NCBI GenBank assembly: GCA_002179805.1
Contig: NAVB01000237.1
Span: 57,462-121,461 of the forward strand
Direction of reading: 5' to 3'
Origin: Acanthamoeba lenticulata
Taxonomy: Eukaryota > Discosea > Longamoebia > Acanthamoebidae
DNA: 64,000 nucleotides
Shown: in pieces, positions 13,252 to 24,882 of the stretch
How positions within the stretch are numbered: position 1 is the first letter of the stretch
How the letters are laid out: each line of letters opens with the position of its first letter
The notes under the pieces: model-generated
What the model was told of the DNA's origin: nothing
Database searches by the model: none
The model's input: the letters and a program-made list of their open reading frames with translations, nothing else
Made by a program: the position numbers and the translations under genes

Positions 13252-15104
13252 ATGCACAAACCAAAAGTGTTGTGTACTCGCCCACTTCCTGTCAATGAGA
13301 TCATTGCCGGTCCTCTCGAGCAGTTTTCGGGCAAGTTCGAGGTGCCTTTGTGCTCTCCTTCATCTCCGCTACATCCACTGATTAGTATTCTGGGGTGTCA
13401 GGTGATCATGGGGCCTACACTTCAATACATGCCCCGTGACGAGACCTTGCGTCTGGTGTCGGACGTGGACGCCCTCATCTGCCACGGCCACGACAAGCCC
13501 GACGCGGAGGTACCGTGGGGTGGTGCTCCCCCTGTCACTGCCATGAAAGCTCACCTGCCTTGTATGTCGTAAGCTCATCGCCAAGGCGAGCAAGCTGAAG
13601 GTAATCAGTAGCTTCGGCGCTGGCTACGACGCGGTGGACGTGAAGGCAGCTACCGAAGTACGTAGGACGCGCCCGCCTTTTGCTTGTGCACGTGCCCTGC
13701 TTCGGGGGCACTAACGAGGAGGTGGCAGAGGAACATTTGGGTGTGCAACACGCCCGGGGCTGTCACCAACGCCACGGCCGATGTGGCGCTCTTCCTCCTC
13801 CTGGCGGCGTGTCGCAGGTCCCCGGCCCCGACTTCCCTCGCTGAGGCCTCTCCTTCCCTGTCTCTCTCTCTCTCTCTGACACTCACGCGCGCCTGTGCTT
13901 CTTTTCCAACGGGCTTGCAGGACCAGCGAAGCGGAGCGATTTCTGCGCGATGGCTACTGGGTCTCGCGCGGAGTCGACGTGTTGGCCTTCTGGGGCAGGG
14001 ACCCTGAGGCCAAGACGCTCGGGATCATCGGGTACACTGTGGCCCTCACCATTCATCCCATTTCTTTTTTATTTCAAGTCATAAAAGCGCAATTCATGAA
14101 GATGGAGCCCTTCGCTGATGCGCCCATCGTGTTGATGCGGCGTGCAGGATGGGGAACATCGGACAGGCGCTGGCCAAGCGAGCCGCGGCTCTGGACATGC
14201 GGGTTCGTGGAGCCTCTGCGGGGCTGAGCCAAGCGCCACTGGAGTGATTCGTTGGTTCCATTGGGGGGGGGGTTGGGGGGATGATGCCTGGCAGGTGATC
14301 TACCACAACCGCAATCGGCTGCCCGGGGAGAAGGAGCACGGTGCCACGTTCAAGGAAAACCTCGACGAGCTGCTGGCTGAGTCCGACTTCATCTCCATCC
14401 ACACGCCGTTCACTCCCGAAACCAGTACGTGAAACGATGGCATCCCTCCTGGCCATGCTCGTCTTTCGTTGTGGAAGAGCTCATGAGCTTGCGCACGACG
14501 CATCAGAGCACCTTCTCGGGCCGGAGCAATTTGCCAAGATGAAGAAGGGCGTCTACATCATCAACACCTGTACGCCGCACGCATCACTGCGCCACTGCCC
14601 ATACGCCAGATCGCCGACCCTTCCCACGCGTGTGCGTGCATGGCTTTTGTCGCGACAGCGCGCGGTCGAGTGATCGACGAGCAGGCACTGGTCGACGCGA
14701 TCAAGAACAAGACCGTCTCTGGAGCCGGCCTGGACGTGTTCGAGGTACCACCTCCCTGCTCTTCCCCCTCATGCTGCTTTGGAGTGCATGTGGTCTCTCA
14801 AGATGAGTGGACGTGCACTAATCGTGCTGGTTTGCGCGTCGGCAGAACGAGCCCAAGGTACACGAGGAGCTGCTCACGTTCCCATCGGTGACGCTGCTGC
14901 CCCACATCGGCACCGCCACGCTCGAAACTCGCTCGAACATGTTTGTGCGTGTGCCCCCTTTCAAGTTTCGTGATCGTGCTAAGTTATTGACGTCTTAGAC
15001 GTGCTCGCGAGCAGTTGTTGCAGCTCGAGAACGTGACGGCGGTGCTCGAGGGCCGGCGGCCGCTGACCCCCGTCAACAAAGTTCAACAGCCTCCTCAGCT
15101 GTAA
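13252..15104 (+). CDS. D-isomer-specific 2-hydroxyacid dehydrogenase
   Basis: Predicted 334-residue NAD(P)-dependent oxidoreductase (glyoxylate/hydroxypyruvate reductase or phosphoglycerate dehydrogenase class). Exons: 13252-13341, 13402-13509, 13574-13657, 13729-13817, 13921-14031, 14148-14202, 14295-14424, 14507-14569, 14659-14744, 14846-14944, 15015-15104. Landmarks: SSFGAGYDAVDVKAATE, nucleotide loop GMGNIG near 160, catalytic Arg near 245 in SRGRVIDE, Glu near 274 in the ENEP turn, and His292 in LPHIGTAT. The last junction was set so that the spacing from the Met to LENV matches the family. There is no targeting peptide, so it is likely cytosolic. The exact substrate is not resolvable. 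Confidence 0.9.
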
Positions 15105-15172
15105 CGACCTGGTTGGGCGTTTCGTTTTCGTTTTTCTTCCGTAAATCAAAATATATCTGGACCGACAACACA

Positions 15173-16859
15173 ATGAACACGAGCAACTTTAGTTGGCGAA
15201 ACCGTCAACTGCTACGCACTCTCTACTCTCATGTCCTGCGGTGCGTCCCCCCACCATTCTCTCGTTCTCGATTTTGCTCAACCACCGGTGGATTAAATTG
15301 TCACGATTTTATTCAATAAATCGCAAGATCTGGACGAGATTGGGAGCGTGAGGTACTGCGTGGAGCTCCTGTCCTGACCGAAGAGGCCGAGATTCGTTTG
15401 TGCGTTCCATTTCAGTTGTTCACAACACAACCTCGAGTCCGTGGCTCACACCAAGACGACAGGCTCTTCTTCAGTCTACCTGAGCGCGTGCTGACGCGGC
15501 TTCCGGCAAGGGTGTCGCTGAACGGACGCACGCTGAGCCAGCTCGTCCCCATCGTGTGGCGCAGCTACGCGCGGGCCATCACCGACCCCGCGTCCTCCCG
15601 GCAAGAAGACGTCGACGTGCCGTCCCTTCTCGCGGCGCCCGCCAGCTCGCACAGCACCGAGGAGCCGCCCAAGGAGGTCCTCCTTGCTCCCTGCCCTTGT
15701 TGTGTTGGTCCATCCATCGTCCACCAGCTCACGCCTAGCGCGGCCGCAGGAGGACGTCCTGGACGACATTCTGGACACGATCAAGTGCGTAGACAAGCGC
15801 CTGGGCGCCCTGCGCCAGTTCGCCTACACCACGTCGTGCGAGGTGCGGCTCCACAACAACAACAACTCGTCACAGCACAGCGAAGACCGTCCTTTCCTCA
15901 CATACGCATGCACTCCAGAACACGACGAATGGCGCCATCAAGGTGACCGCCACGACGGCGCCCTCTCTGTGGGGCGAGCTCGGCTTGTTTGAATACAAGC
16001 TCACACTCGCCAACGTAAGCCTTCTTCCTCTTCACCGTCTCCTCCTTCTTGTTCTTATTTTTTTCCGACGTCGTCTGGCAGGTCGACCCTCAGCGAACGT
16101 TTCAACTCATCAGCCGCTGCCTGACCACCATCGACGGCAGTACTACGAGCCTCTTCGCCCCTTCCCCCCCCCCCTCCAATGCTCCCTGCTTGCCCACTGA
16201 CAAGCCCGGGCCGCCACACCAGCTGGCAACCGGCAGGAGTTGGCCGAGCCGGGCATCCTCACCAAGAACAGCGCCATCCCCAAGCAGCCTCGCCTCGTGC
16301 GTCCTCGCTCGCTCGCGCATGTATAACGCACACACATGGCTCACTCGGCTGCGCACGCTTCAGGCCCCCGGCCAGTCGCTCAAGTTCTCGTGCCTGGCGC
16401 CCCGCGTGCTCACCGAATACGCCACCCTCAGAGTGCGACCCTCTTCGGCCGCCTGCTCAAAAGGACGTGTGGCGGCTCATGTGCTGGTGGGCGGTGGCGA
16501 ACAATGCGCAGGGCTCCTACCAACTCATCGACGTCGAGAGCGGCGAGTTCATCGACGCCGCACTCGGTCCGCTCGGGCTTCACCTTAAGAAACTTGACAG
16601 TGGTAGCTCGGAGGAGGCAAAGAAGCAGAAAAAGCAGAAACAGAAGAAGATTGCCGGTACACCTCTTGGGCCAAACTGCCGGTGTAGTGGGCGCCTCTTC
16701 TCTTACTTTTGGTCCTGCTTTGGATGGGTCTGGGTGCCAGATACATTGCGACCAGCCACACGGACAAGCAAAACCCGCGCGAGAGGGAGAAGCCCTTTGC
16801 TTCGTTCACGCACGCGCAGCGAGTCCGCCAGCACCCCACGAAGTGTACCAAAAGCATAA
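15173..16859 (+). CDS. ApaG (DUF525) domain protein
   Basis: Predicted 356 residues. Exons: 15173-15240, 15328-15676, 15750-15842, 15919-16014, 16082-16139, 16223-16296, 16364-16432, 16512-16656, 16741-16859. The C-terminal half has the ApaG fold signature: the strand FEYKLTLANVDPQRTFQLIS, then ELAEPGILTKNSAIPKQPRL, APGQSLKF, then RGSYQLID and GEFIDAALGPLGLHL, matching bacterial ApaG and the ApaG domains of FBXO3 and PDIP38. The N-terminal half (RQLLRTLYSHVLR onward) is helical and unassigned, vaguely LYR-like. A Lys/Gln-rich segment and a basic tail end the protein. ApaG domains bind nucleotides or protein partners. The exon 2 start and the last exon are the weakest points. Confidence 0.65.
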
Positions 16860-16961
16860 AAAATAAAAAAAAATAAAAACATTTTTTGAATTTGAGTCGA
16901 CATCGAACAAAAAGCGCGCCAGCAGGAACACGCACAGCAAACGAATCAAAACGTAGAGCAG

Positions 16962-18296
16962 ATGGAGGCCGCCACACGAACCAAGTTCAAGATCCTGGTC
17001 TCCAACGACGATGGCATCGACGCCCCCGGCGTGCTTTCCATTGTTGAGGAGGTGCGTAAAGCGAGTGTAAAACACTTTCTTTTATGCCCGATTAACATTG
17101 CACTACTCATCGTGGGGTCTCTTCTTTTTTCACATCTGCAGCTGGCACGCTACCCTGACCGCTACGAGGTGCGCGTGGCGTGCCCGGCCGAGCAGCAGTC
17201 GGCGCAGTCACACGCCATCACCGTCTTCAAGCCCCTGTGGGCCGAGCCCTATGCCTTCCACTCCGACCTCGCCCACATCCCGGCCTACAAGGTTTTCTCC
17301 TCTAATCGAAGAAGTAAATCAATGTCCATACAACATTGCTCACTCGTCACCGGTGGGGTAGGTGTCGGGCACGCCCACGGACTGCGTGAAGGTGGCCCTG
17401 AAGTCTGACCTGATGGGCGGCTGGCAGCCCGACCTCGTCATCTCGGGTATGTGGCTACTCTTTGCTGCTGGCCACAGCAAAGCGACCGCTCATCGGCGGG
17501 TTGGGTGCACCGAACAGGCATCAACGCGGGCCAGAATGACGGGCTCAATGTGATCTACTCGGGGACCTGCGCCGCGGCCCTGGAGGCAAGCATCTATGAC
17601 ATCCCCGCCATCGCCCTCTCGCTCGAATACAACTTTACCCTCGGTGGTTTGTGTACCCTTCTTCCTCAGCTCATTCCTCTTGCTGACATTCACACCTCGT
17701 CGCGGATCGTGTGCGTGCGGCATCAGGCGTGTGGCGCTACGCCCAGTGCGCCACGCTGGCTATACCCATCATTGGTCCGGCCTTAACGTCACAATTTCTT
17801 TTCTTTCTTTACTAATTTTCTTTGATTTAATATTTATGTGTGCAGAGGCCGTGCTGGCTGACCTGTCGCTGTGGAAGAACATCTGCTGCAACGTGAACTT
17901 CCCCAACGTGCCCGAGGATGAGGTCAAGGGCTTCAAGCTGACCAAGCAGGGCCGGACCAGCTTCGCGGACAAGTACGTGCGGCACCACATGACCGAAGAG
18001 GAGAAGAAGAACCACCCCACTCGCACCGTCTACCGCGTCGAGTCCTACTTCCAGGTACTAAGCCCCTCCTCGCTCGTCTTCTTGACCATTGGCGTACGGC
18101 TTCGTTATGACGAGGCTGATGATGATAATGACGATGACGTGCACAGAACATGGACAAGGACGAGGATCTGGACACGGTGGCCATGCGACAGGGCTGGGTG
18201 GCGGTGACGCCCATCTCGCCCTTTGCGCAGAACGCATTGGCGCTGACCACGGCCGACAAGATCGCCGCCTGGTCGGTCTTTGCCGCCAAGCCTTGA
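16962..18296 (+). CDS. surE: SurE-like 5'/3'-nucleotidase (acid phosphatase)
   Basis: Predicted 286-residue metal-dependent nucleoside monophosphatase. Exons: 16962-17051, 17142-17291, 17362-17446, 17518-17646, 17727-17774, 17846-18054, 18147-18296. The N-terminal ILVSNDDGIDAPG carries the metal-binding Asp16-Asp17 pair. Further family blocks are PAEQQSAQSHAIT, GTPTDCVKVAL and DLVISGINAGQNDG (metal-binding Asn), then YSGTCAAALEASIY. The C-terminal SurE arm is longer than in bacteria (KQGRTSFADKYVRHHM and onward), as in plant and yeast relatives. SurE clears nucleotides in bacteria under stress; its role in amoebae is not known. It ends 77 bp from the convergent FolD gene. Confidence 0.92.
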
Positions 18297-18373
18297 AGAA
18301 GCTTCGTTGGCGACCCTGCGGTCGACGCAAACGATCACGTCGGCAAACTGTTCGTTTTCTTTATTTATTCGCT

Positions 18374-20107
18374 TTATTGGGGCGGAATGTGGCGCGCGTG
18401 CTTCCGGGCGGCCTCCCATGTGTTGCGCATGAGCATCGCGACCGTCATCGGACCTGCCACCAGCAGCACAACAGCAGCAGAGCGCACGTGAGTGCCCGCG
18501 CGCGCGTGTGTATGCGGTGCGTGTGCGGTGCGCACGAACCGATGCCGCCCGGCACGGGCGTGTAGCGCGAGGCCTTGGCGTAGGCGCCCTCCGTGCAGTC
18601 GCCCACCAGCCGGAAGCCCGACTTGCGCGACGCGTCCGGCGTGTGGTTGATCCCTGCGCGTTTGCGTTTTGGGTTGTGTTTGAGTTTTGTGTTGTGTTTC
18701 GGTGGCGTGCGCGACGAACCGACATCGACGAGCACAACGCCCGGTTTGACGCTGTCGGCGGTGATCAGGCCCGCGCGTCCGGCCGCGGCCTGCGAGTCCA
18801 TCGATCGTGGGTCAGCCGACGCGCAACTTGAGGCAAGAGGAGAGAGAGAGAGAAGAGGCATTTTTGTACGATGACGATGTCGGCCGTGCGCGTGTGCGCG
18901 TGGATGTCGACCGTGCCCGAGTGCACCACCGTCACGGTGGGCCCCTTCTGGCCCTCCTGTGCGGTGGTCCTGCCTGTGCGCGAGAGATGAGAGAAGAAAA
19001 AAAAAAGATGTAGAGAAAGAGAGAAACAAATACCGATGAGCATGTTGGCCAGCGGGAGGCCCACCAGCTTGCTGCGGCCGACGACCACGACGTGCCGCCC
19101 CTCGAGCGAGACGTGGCTTCGTTGCAGCGCCTGCAATACGCCTGCTGGCGTGCAAGGCAGGAACCCGCCCTTCCTGTTGCGTGAAAGTAGAATCGAAGAT
19201 AAACAATAAAATAAAATAAAATCAGGTAAATATTCGATTGTTAAAAAAAAAGATGTTTTAAAAATTTTAATAGTTCCACGTACAGTCCAAGGACAGAAGC
19301 TCCGACGTTAGTCGGGTGCAGGCCGTCTACGTCCTTGGCTGCGCCGATGGCGCCAATCGCCTGCAGCACCCCAACAAGAAAGAGTCGATTACCATCAAGA
19401 CCGCGGAGCCGAGAGAAAGGTGGAGCGCGCGTACGGCCTGTGGGTCGATGTGCGCGGGCAGAGGCAGTTGTACAATGATTCCTGCGCCACAAGAAGGAGA
19501 ATGAGTCTCGAGCCTCAGCACCTGCCGCGCGAGTGCACACACGGGCAGTACCGTCGACGGATGTGTCGTTGGTGTGCTGGGCGACGGCCCGGGTGAGAGC
19601 TTCTTGCGTGGTGTCAGCTCCGAGCTCCACCACGGAGGAGGTGAAGCCCACGGTCTGGCACGCCCGCTGCTTCATCTTGATGTAGCTGCCCGGGTGGCGG
19701 CGTTGCAGCGTTGGCATCGTCATCTTCATCAGCAACGCCAAGCAAGGAGTACCTTTTGATGGCGTGGTTGGGCGCGACGCAGACCACCACGAGGTGTGGT
19801 GGTCGCTTCAGTGGCTGGCGCTGCATCTCAGACCTGATCTCGGACAGCTAGAGAGGGAAAGACAAGTTCTTCATAAGATGAAGCGTGCACGTTGCTGTGG
19901 GACAAGAGCGCGTACGATTTGGTCGGCCATCTGCTTGCCATCAATGACGCGCGTGTCGGTGGAGACGCGTCGTGCAGTTGTTTTCCACGAAAAGGCTTCG
20001 CTCCGCCTTAGCGATGTACTGTTCAGGCAGCGGAGGGTTCGGCTTGTGCATGCTTGTGGGTGCCGCCCGCACAGCCTGTCCACCATTCCGAACCCCACTC
20101 GCTTCAT
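18374..20107 (-). CDS. Bifunctional methylenetetrahydrofolate dehydrogenase/cyclohydrolase, mitochondrial type
   Basis: Predicted 350 residues, FolD/MTHFD2 family, interconverting 5,10-methylene- and 10-formyl-THF in one-carbon metabolism. Exons: 20107-19916, 19847-19753, 19685-19552, 19481-19435, 19360-19284, 19173-19034, 18973-18870, 18789-18720, 18653-18540, 18453-18374. Residues 1-45 are rich in Arg, Ser and Leu without acids, as in a mitochondrial presequence. Core motifs: [10 protein letters not shown] (catalytic Tyr and Lys), [71 protein letters not shown]. All ten exons join in phase. It is divergent from the adaptor gene, with 106 bp between starts. Confidence 0.92.
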
Positions 20108-20213
20108 CTTCCAAACACTCAATTATGCCACTTTTCTTTTTACTTTTCCTTTTTCCAGACCGAACTTGTGCTTCTCATCTTCGTTTTAAAAAATCGACCA
20201 CAAGGAACGAGCC

Positions 20214-20912
20214 ATGACGGTACGACATTGGAAGAAATTGGTGTTGTGAATGCTCTTGCTCATGTATCTCCCTGCCACACCCAGCTGCATTGGGTGATTG
20301 TCATGAACGCACAGGGTAAGACCCGCCTGGACAAGTGGTTCACCCCCCACACCACCGTATGTGCACCCGCTTCGTAATCTCTCCTCGTGTGCTGCCCATT
20401 GATGGATCAAAAATCACACAAACATTTTGTGACGAGTTTAGAAGGAGAGGCGACGGGTGAAGCGCGAGATGGAGACCACCATTCTTCGCCGAGGCCGAAA
20501 CACCAGCAACTTTATCCAGTGGAAGGAATACACCGTCATCTACAGGCGATATGCGAGCCTTTTCTTCGTGTTCTGCGTCGACTCGAGTGACAACGAGCTC
20601 ATCACGCTCGAGGTGCGGCCCTAAGTGCCTGTGCGCGTGTAGCCGTATGGGCTAAACACAATCACCACGACCTCGACGATCAGGTGATCCACTTGCTCGT
20701 GCGGGCCATGGACAAGTACTTCTCCAACGTGTGTGAGCTCGACCTCATCTTCAATTTTGACAAGGTGCGTCCTCCCCTCGAGCATGTCCCTGCCCTGGCA
20801 TATATATCTCAGTGGCAACTCACTCCAAGGGGGGATTGGGGGGGGGGGCACATAACCACACAAGGCCTATCAAATCCTGGACGAGGTCATCATGGCCGGA
20901 GAGCTGCAGGAG
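20214..20912 (+). CDS. Clathrin adaptor (AP-1/AP-2 type) sigma subunit, 3' end missing
   Basis: The small chain of an adaptor complex linking clathrin and cargo on the trans-Golgi or plasma membrane. Exons: 20214-20219 (only six coding bases), 20285-20356, 20442-20612, 20684-20764, 20865-20912. The joined protein reads [50 protein letters not shown], then [16 protein letters not shown] and [13 protein letters not shown], the unmistakable longin-fold pattern. About 125 residues are present. The usual last 15-35 residues are absent: the fifth exon ends at a good donor (GTGCGTAAAG) and no further exon exists before the opposing EF-hand gene. AP-1 versus AP-2 is not decided. Confidence 0.88.
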
Positions 20913-20980
20913 GTGCGTAAAGTTGCCACTTGCACATGGTCGGCAGCAGAGGGAGAAGGGGGGGGGGTAGAGGCACGTAC

Positions 20981-21227
20981 GAACGCCGTCGTGGTTGACG
21001 TCGAGGGTAGAGAAGAGGATATCAAGGTTCTCGTGGTTGACTAGCAGCGGGCTCTTGGCGCGCAGGGAGTAGTCGAGCTTGGACAGCACGCCCATGAAGA
21101 CGTCCTTGTTGATGGGCTTGCCCTTTTTGTTCTTTTTTTGGAAGGCCTTCACGATGTCCTTCACCTGATCTGGTGGCAAGCGGCACTGAGATTGCAGCTC
21201 GGCCGGCAGACTCTGGTTGGCGCCCAT
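20981..21227 (-). CDS. EF-hand protein, first exon only (N-myristoylation signal)
   Basis: An open frame of 82 codons from ATG at 21227 begins MGANQSLP, a good N-myristoylation motif (Gly2, Ser6). Then comes a helix-rich segment and a calcium loop starting DVNHDGV, cut after the seventh position by a strong donor (GTACGT at 20980-20975). It resembles the start of neuronal-calcium-sensor or calcineurin-B-like proteins. No continuation exists on this strand: the next 800 bp is the antisense of the sigma adaptin. Read through, the frame gives only 53 more unlike residues. It is therefore a fragment, a rearranged gene or an assembly join. Confidence 0.6.
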
Positions 21228-21492
21228 GTCGTCTGTGTGGGAGCAAGCTGCAACAAATCTGTTTGCCTTCGTTCTTCTTCATTAAGGAAGGCAAAAGGAG
21301 GTACAAGTACGTGCTTATGAGTGGGACAAGAGAGGTAACGCACAAGTGCTGGCGTATCCGCAGATAAGCCAACACAGAAAAAAGCTTTGGAAGCAGCGAA
21401 ATGACCCTTAAAAATTTCGAATTAAATTCGAAACAATACAGCCAAGTGGCTCCTCTTCTTTTGTCATAAACTGGACACAACAATGACGAGGT

Positions 21493-24400
21493 CTAGGAGA
21501 GGTTGGGTTTGACGGGTTTTAGCTTGAGTGTCATGAACGCCACAAAGCGGTAGATGATCGTCAGCCCCCAAATCGCCTGTACAAAACAATGCACAAACAC
21601 TCAGTTTGGTGTTGACAATGCAGCGTGCAACAGCTATCCAATACGTACGCCCAAGTAGGGCCAAAGGCGGTCCATATCAAAGCCGAGGCTGTCAATTACG
21701 GCGTCTCCGTCCGGGTACGTGCACGTTCCTGCGTTGTGAGCCCACGCCTCGCGTCAGCTCATGGATCGGAGAACGGCTGGACCGAGATCAGTACCGTTCA
21801 CTGCCTGGCTGGCCTTGCACTCAATGTCGAGATCGTGGAATTCGTTGAGGGCCAGCACCTCAGCGCCGTAGTAGGTGATGAGACCGTAGTTGGCATAGCG
21901 CAGCGGATAAGGCAGCGAACTCGCGCTTCGGAAGTAGCCGCTCATCAACAAAAACAGTGAAAACAGGACCTGTGAAGGGGTCACATGCGCCAGCGAACAA
22001 TGCATTCGTCACGAGGCCCGGCTAGAGCGGCGGAGTGGGGGGGGGGGGAGTTGAGGGGAAGGTCGTACGGCCGATAGCATGTTGGCGATGCCCACATCGT
22101 AGAAGAGCGAGCACAGGAAGAGGCCCACGGTCTCGCCCGTGATGAGGAACGCTAGAGCCACAGCGAAGAACACAAAGAATCGCCACCTGTGTGTGTGCAA
22201 TAATCAAGCGCACAACCAGGATTAGTCATGTGCTGCTACACAGTCTACAGTGCGGCAATGCGGATCTCGCGTACGCGTCCACCAGGCTGAGCCCGATAAC
22301 AAAGTAGGTGAGGCACGAGCAACCGGCTACGGAAAGCAACTGCGCTCGCGTGGCCACGCGATATGTTAGAGCTAGCCAGTGAATGAACTGAAAGAAGCAC
22401 AGGGCGGAGAGTTCTCTCTAGGGGAATAAGTACATCAAGTGGTATTTCGATGGACATGTAGGAGAGCATGAAGGTGGTCGTGCCGTAGAGGCCATCAATT
22501 CGCTCCCGGTAGAACACGTTTCGCTCTCCGGGGACTGGGCCCGCGCCTTTGGTAAGGCCGAGCGATGACTGCAGCTAGGAATGGGGGGAGCGGAGGGCAT
22601 ACACATGGCGATGGCGTTGAGCTGGCCGACGAACAGGAGCGAGAGTACTTCATACAGGAAGCCGAGCTTGTTCTGCACGCCGATCTGGTCGTTGTCGATG
22701 CGCAAGAAGCAGATCGTCATGATCACGCCAAAGGCCATCACCTGCCAAGAGGAGGAAGAGAAGGTCACGAGTACCCTCGAGAGCGTCAGTCACTTGAACA
22801 ACGACATCAAAAAGGACGAGAAAGACGAGCTGTGAGCGGACCTGCGTGAAGCGAGTGAGCGCGGCCTGTGGGTCGCGGAGCAAGTTGCGGTAGGCCCGTC
22901 GGACGAGGATCGGGTAGGCCTTGTAGGCCGGCAGTGCCGACCGCAGCGAGTACATCTTCTCCTCGGCCTCGGCGTTGAGATTGAGCGCCCGCGTCTCTTT
23001 CTCCTGCTCCACATGTTTTTGCACCGCGTCCAGGTCTACAGAGTCTTTCCACGCTTGGCACAGGTTCTCGAGGCGCTCTTTGGAGGTTGCCTCGGCCTCT
23101 TCCGTGCGTGGGTCGACCGTCATCAGATCCACTGCAGTCATGCAGGGGAGAACACAACCAGTTTTAATAATTTATAAAATAAAAATGAAATGTAAAAGAA
23201 ATTGGATGAAGGAGAGAGTACAGAAGTAATCGGCGGGGTTGACGTGCGACGGACAGACGAAGCCCAACTCGTCAAAGTAGGCGAGAATGTCGCGAGCCTC
23301 GCCAAAGTAGACCACCTCGCCCTTAGAGAGGAGGAGCACCTGGTCGAACGTCGACATCATCTCTGAGCGCGGCTGGTGGATGGTGCAGATCACCGTCCGG
23401 CCCTGGTGGGCGATGTCGAGGAGGGTGTTCATGAGCTTGTTGGCCGTGAAGCTGTCGAGACCCGACGTCGGCTCGTCCAGCAGCAACACGCCTGTCGCGG
23501 GGAGGACGAAGTAGAGCTCTTGATGAGTCCTGGCCAAAAGTCCACAGGCGAGACAAAACGAAGGGAGAGCGAGGTGAAAGTACTCGGGTCGGTGAGAAGC
23601 TGGAGGGCGATTGACACGCGGCGACGCTCACCGCCGCTGATGCCGTGCGAGTTCTCGCCACCAATCTTGGTATTGGCGCAGTCCTTGAGCCCAAGCTCCA
23701 GGATCACGTTTTCGACCTGTGGCGACGATAAACTCGCAATCAGCTAAAATAGAAGAAAATTACAAAGCTTGAGCCAGCGTACGAGCTCCAGTTTCTTGAT
23801 CTTGGACATCCCAGTGGGGAGCGACAGGAGACCAGCGTAGGTCAGCGTCTCGCGCACGGTCAGATGCGGCAAGATGTAGTCCTGCGTGCACGTGATGTGA
23901 CATGTGAGTGCTTACGAGGATGCGCACCTGTGGACGACGATGAAGAAAAAGCCAAAGGACCTTCTGCATAACGTAGGCCGCAATGCGGCGGATGTCCCTG
24001 GGGCTCCTGGCCTCGCCATTGAAAAGAATTTCACCATCCATCACGACATCTGTGGGCCGAGGCGTGAGGTAGCGCGTCCACCCATCTGGTTGCATGCGTC
24101 CCGCCAACGAGTTGAGCAACGTCGTCTTGCCACTTCCTGCAGTAGTGCAACCACAAAGGCTCATGAGAAGCGCGATAATCACACGTGTGTGCGTGTGTGC
24201 GCAGACGCACCAGAGGAGCCGAGGATGGCGAGCAGCTGGCCCGGCTTGACCATGCATGACACGTCCTTGAGAATCTGCTGGGTGGAAGGCGTGCTTGTCC
24301 ACAGCCGCCGCAGCGGGTTCCGGTCCTTGACGTAGACGCTGAGGTTCTTAACGGCCACGCTCACTCCGCCGCCCTCGCGCTTGCGGAACCATGCCGCGCC

Positions 24401-24707
24401 GTCTTTCTCGCCTGCGCCCAAGTCGCGGTCAAACCCAGCCCAAGGCGAGGGGGGGGAGGAGGGGAGGGCTACCGTCATATTCTTGGGAGTCGCTGTCATA
24501 GCCTTCTTCCTCTCCGTCCTCACCGTCCTCATGGTTCATGTTGCCGTTGTGAGGTGCTTCGCTCTGTCCCGAAGATGAGCTTCCGAGGTCTGGCGCGTCC
24601 TGCACCACGGCATCGTTGTTGCCTGAGTCACCATCCAAGTCAAAGTGTGTCGGGGACGAGGCCTGCCGCGTGGGGAGGGCCAACTGCGACTCTTCCATCT
24701 TCTCCAT
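21493..24707 (-). CDS. ABC transporter, ABCG half-transporter
   Basis: Predicted 741-residue membrane transporter of the ABCG/White type (nucleotide domain first), working as a dimer to export lipids, sterols or drugs. Fourteen exons: 24707-24473, 24411-24211, 24136-23961, 23881-23783, 23716-23584, 23491-23222, 23131-22842, 22741-22603, 22534-22434, 22387-22275, 22186-22069, 21969-21783, 21728-21649, 21576-21493. An acidic leader of about 85 residues precedes the ATPase. Walker A is [11 protein letters not shown], the Q-loop lies in [16 protein letters not shown], the signature is SGGERRR, Walker B is [12 protein letters not shown], the switch His lies in TIHQPRSEM, and NPADYF follows. The C-terminal half has about six hydrophobic segments plus [12 protein letters not shown]. 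All junctions keep phase. Confidence 0.93.
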
Positions 24708-24882
24708 CCTCTCCGCAGGTTTGGCTGGTAATTACAGGCGATAAGAAGAAATTACGCGCATACGACAAATACTTTATCTTCAACGAGAATTTGAGGCATG
24801 CGGGGTTGAGCGTTACAGGAAAACCAGCCTTCTTGGCCTTCTGCCCTTGCATCTTGCGCAAATTGGCCAATTTAGTAACGAC

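Noticed and set aside
16433..16463. A 31-bp intron in the ApaG gene that would add a Trp-rich segment
   Set aside because: Too short, and using the later acceptor at 16511 gives the expected RGSYQLID of ApaG domains.
20913..21043. Unspliced extension of the sigma adaptin frame to a stop at 21043
   Set aside because: The added residues do not resemble a sigma C-terminus and are the antisense of the EF-hand exon.
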